Shown here piece after piece: positions 63,043 through 64,000 of a DNA stretch of 64,000 nt (its first letter is position 1; every line of letters begins with the position of its first letter). This DNA comes from Bacteroidota bacterium (GTDB lineage: Bacteria; Bacteroidota; Ignavibacteria; Ignavibacteriales; Melioribacteraceae), in NCBI GenBank assembly GCA_023397505.1, contig JAEWUC010000003.1, forward strand, positions 1 to 64,000, in the 5' to 3' direction. The notes below the pieces were generated by a model. The model made no database searches and was not told the DNA's origin. It worked only from the letters and a program-made list of their open reading frames with translations. The position numbers and the translations under genes are program-made.

Positions 63043-64000
63043 TTATTTTACAAACTGCCATACGGGGCTGAAAATTGTAGAATAAACTTCTTTGGCAAAA
63101 TTTAACATACCTTCGTAACCGGCTAACGCTTCTTTCCGTTCGTGGTTGTGATCGCAAAAACCGATACCGAGTTTATACGCAATCGGTCTTTCCTTCACGC
63201 CGCCTATAAAAACATCTACCTTCATAGTTTTAATAAAGTAAGAGAGTTCAACCGGATTTGAATCATCCACAACAATAGTTCCTTCGTCGCACAGTTCACG
63301 GATAATCCCGTAATCTTCTTTTGTCCCGGTTTGCGAACCGATAACGACGGTTTTTACTCCGATCAACCTTAACGCCTTCACAAGCGAAATAGCTTTAAAC
63401 GATCCGCCCACATAAACCGCGGCTCTTTTACCTTCCAGTTTTTTCTTGAATTCTTTTAAAACGGGCTGAAGTTTTGTCATTTCATTAACAACTAATTTTC
63501 TTGTTTCGGCAAGCATCGTTTTGTTGTTAAAGAACCTTGCGACTTGATACAAAGCTTCGCTCATGTCTTCAATCCCGAAATATGAAACCCGCATAAAAGG
63601 AACGTTGTATTTTTCTTTCATTTCCTTCGCGAGATACATCATTGAACCGGAGCATTGTACAACATTTATCTCAGCTAAATTAGCGCGGCGGATATCGTCC
63701 ACTCTTCCGTCGCCGGTAATTGTCGCGATAACTTTTACGCCGATCTTTTCATAATATTCTTTCAGAATCCACAATTCGCCGGCGAGATTAAAATCGCCGA
63801 GAATATTTATACTGTTCTCAATTTTCTTTTCTTCGCCGGAGGAGCCTATTAGTTTTGACAAAGCACCGCATGCAATTTTATATCCGTCTTTTTTCGAACC
63901 GTTAAAACCTTCCGATTGTACCGGTATTACGTCAATATTTTTAAGAGCGCTTACTTTTCTGCAGACAGCTTCAACATCATCGCCGATAACGCCGACAATA
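63043..64000 (-). CDS. nifE: Nitrogenase cofactor scaffold subunit NifE (N-terminus off the window)
   Basis: The frame is open from the window edge to the stop at 63043, giving the last 319 residues. The visible start reads 'IVGVIGDDVEAVCRKV' and 'IPVQSEGFNGSKKDGYK', the normal NifE region around residue 130-180, followed by 'NILGDFNLAGELW', 'VQCSGSMMYLAKEM' and 'FIGGVKERPIAYKLGIGFCDHNHER'. A frame beginning at the Met at 63861 is internal, not the true start. The order nifE-nifN-nifB predicts nifHDK upstream, beyond 64000. Confidence 0.94.
   Translation of the reverse strand, partial: IVGVIGDDVEAVCRKVSALKNIDVIPVQSEGFNGSKKDGYKIACGALSKLIGSSGEEKKIENSINILGDFNLAGELWILKEYYEKIGVKVIATITGDGRVDDIRRANLAEINVVQCSGSMMYLAKEMKEKYNVPFMRVSYFGIEDMSEALYQVARFFNNKTMLAETRKLVVNEMTKLQPVLKEFKKKLEGKRAAVYVGGSFKAISLVKALRLIGVKTVVIGSQTGTKEDYGIIRELCDEGTIVVDDSNPVELSYFIKTMKVDVFIGGVKERPIAYKLGIGFCDHNHERKEALAGYEGMLNFAKEVYSTIFSPVWQFVK

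Noticed and set aside
63043..63861. A complete 272-residue protein starting at 63861
   Set aside because: The frame continues without a stop to the window edge and the added residues match NifE, so the Met is internal.
1..64000. tRNA, rRNA, CRISPR arrays, insertion sequences, prophage or defence genes
   Set aside because: None could be recognised on either strand.

Overview
The window is AT-rich DNA, probably from the chromosome of a free-living member of the Ignavibacteria/Bacteroidota-Chlorobi branch. Three things point there: a C-terminal sorting domain of the 'LEQNYPNPFNPSTTI' type that is very common in Ignavibacteria, a TonB receptor with a carboxypeptidase-regulatory N-domain, and a nif operon. 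I see no tRNA, rRNA, CRISPR array, insertion sequence or phage gene.

Layout. Bases 1-2690 hold the N-terminal part of a large secreted adhesin-like protein with cadherin-like repeats. Bases 3.1-9.75 kb hold two NarL-type two-component systems, and 9.9-11.3 kb a FapA/DUF342 protein. Bases 11.7-19.6 kb hold an amino-sugar/hexose block on the minus strand: MFS permease, GH35 beta-galactosidase, NagB-PIG-L fusion, ROK kinase and a second MFS permease. Bases 19.9-24.7 kb hold a sorting-domain surface protein and a TonB-dependent receptor. Bases 25-33.5 kb hold a minus-strand operon read GH94, GH130, CBM9-like, GH125, GH3. Bases 33.9-42.6 kb read, on the minus strand, sodium symporter, alpha/beta-hydrolase, GH92 and ROK regulator. 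Divergent from that, bases 42.9-50 kb (plus strand) encode GH20, GH29, GH29 and a BNR-repeat protein. Bases 50-55.4 kb carry a fucose operon (fucA-fucK-fucI-fucP), and 55.5-56.7 kb a lipoprotein that looks like peptide-N-glycosidase F. Bases 57-64 kb carry nifE-nifN-nifB-ferredoxin-MOT1 permease-nifA.

How it fits together. The central 11.7-56.7 kb reads as a nearly complete system for stripping and burning asparagine-linked glycans. The PNGase F-like lipoprotein would release the whole glycan with its chitobiose core. The TonB receptor would import it. Exported GH35, GH20, GH29, GH92 and GH3 enzymes would remove galactose, GlcNAc, fucose, mannose and possibly xylose. The sodium symporter or an MFS permease would carry the core inward. 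Enzymes without signal peptides would finish it: GH125 removes alpha-1,6-mannose, GH130 phosphorolyses Man-beta-GlcNAc2, and GH94 phosphorolyses chitobiose. NagB, the ROK kinase and the Fuc enzymes feed the sugars into central metabolism. Substrate assignments are inference from families and gene order. The nif block next to it is unrelated. A relic of an outer-membrane protein gene at its edge suggests a rearrangement junction.
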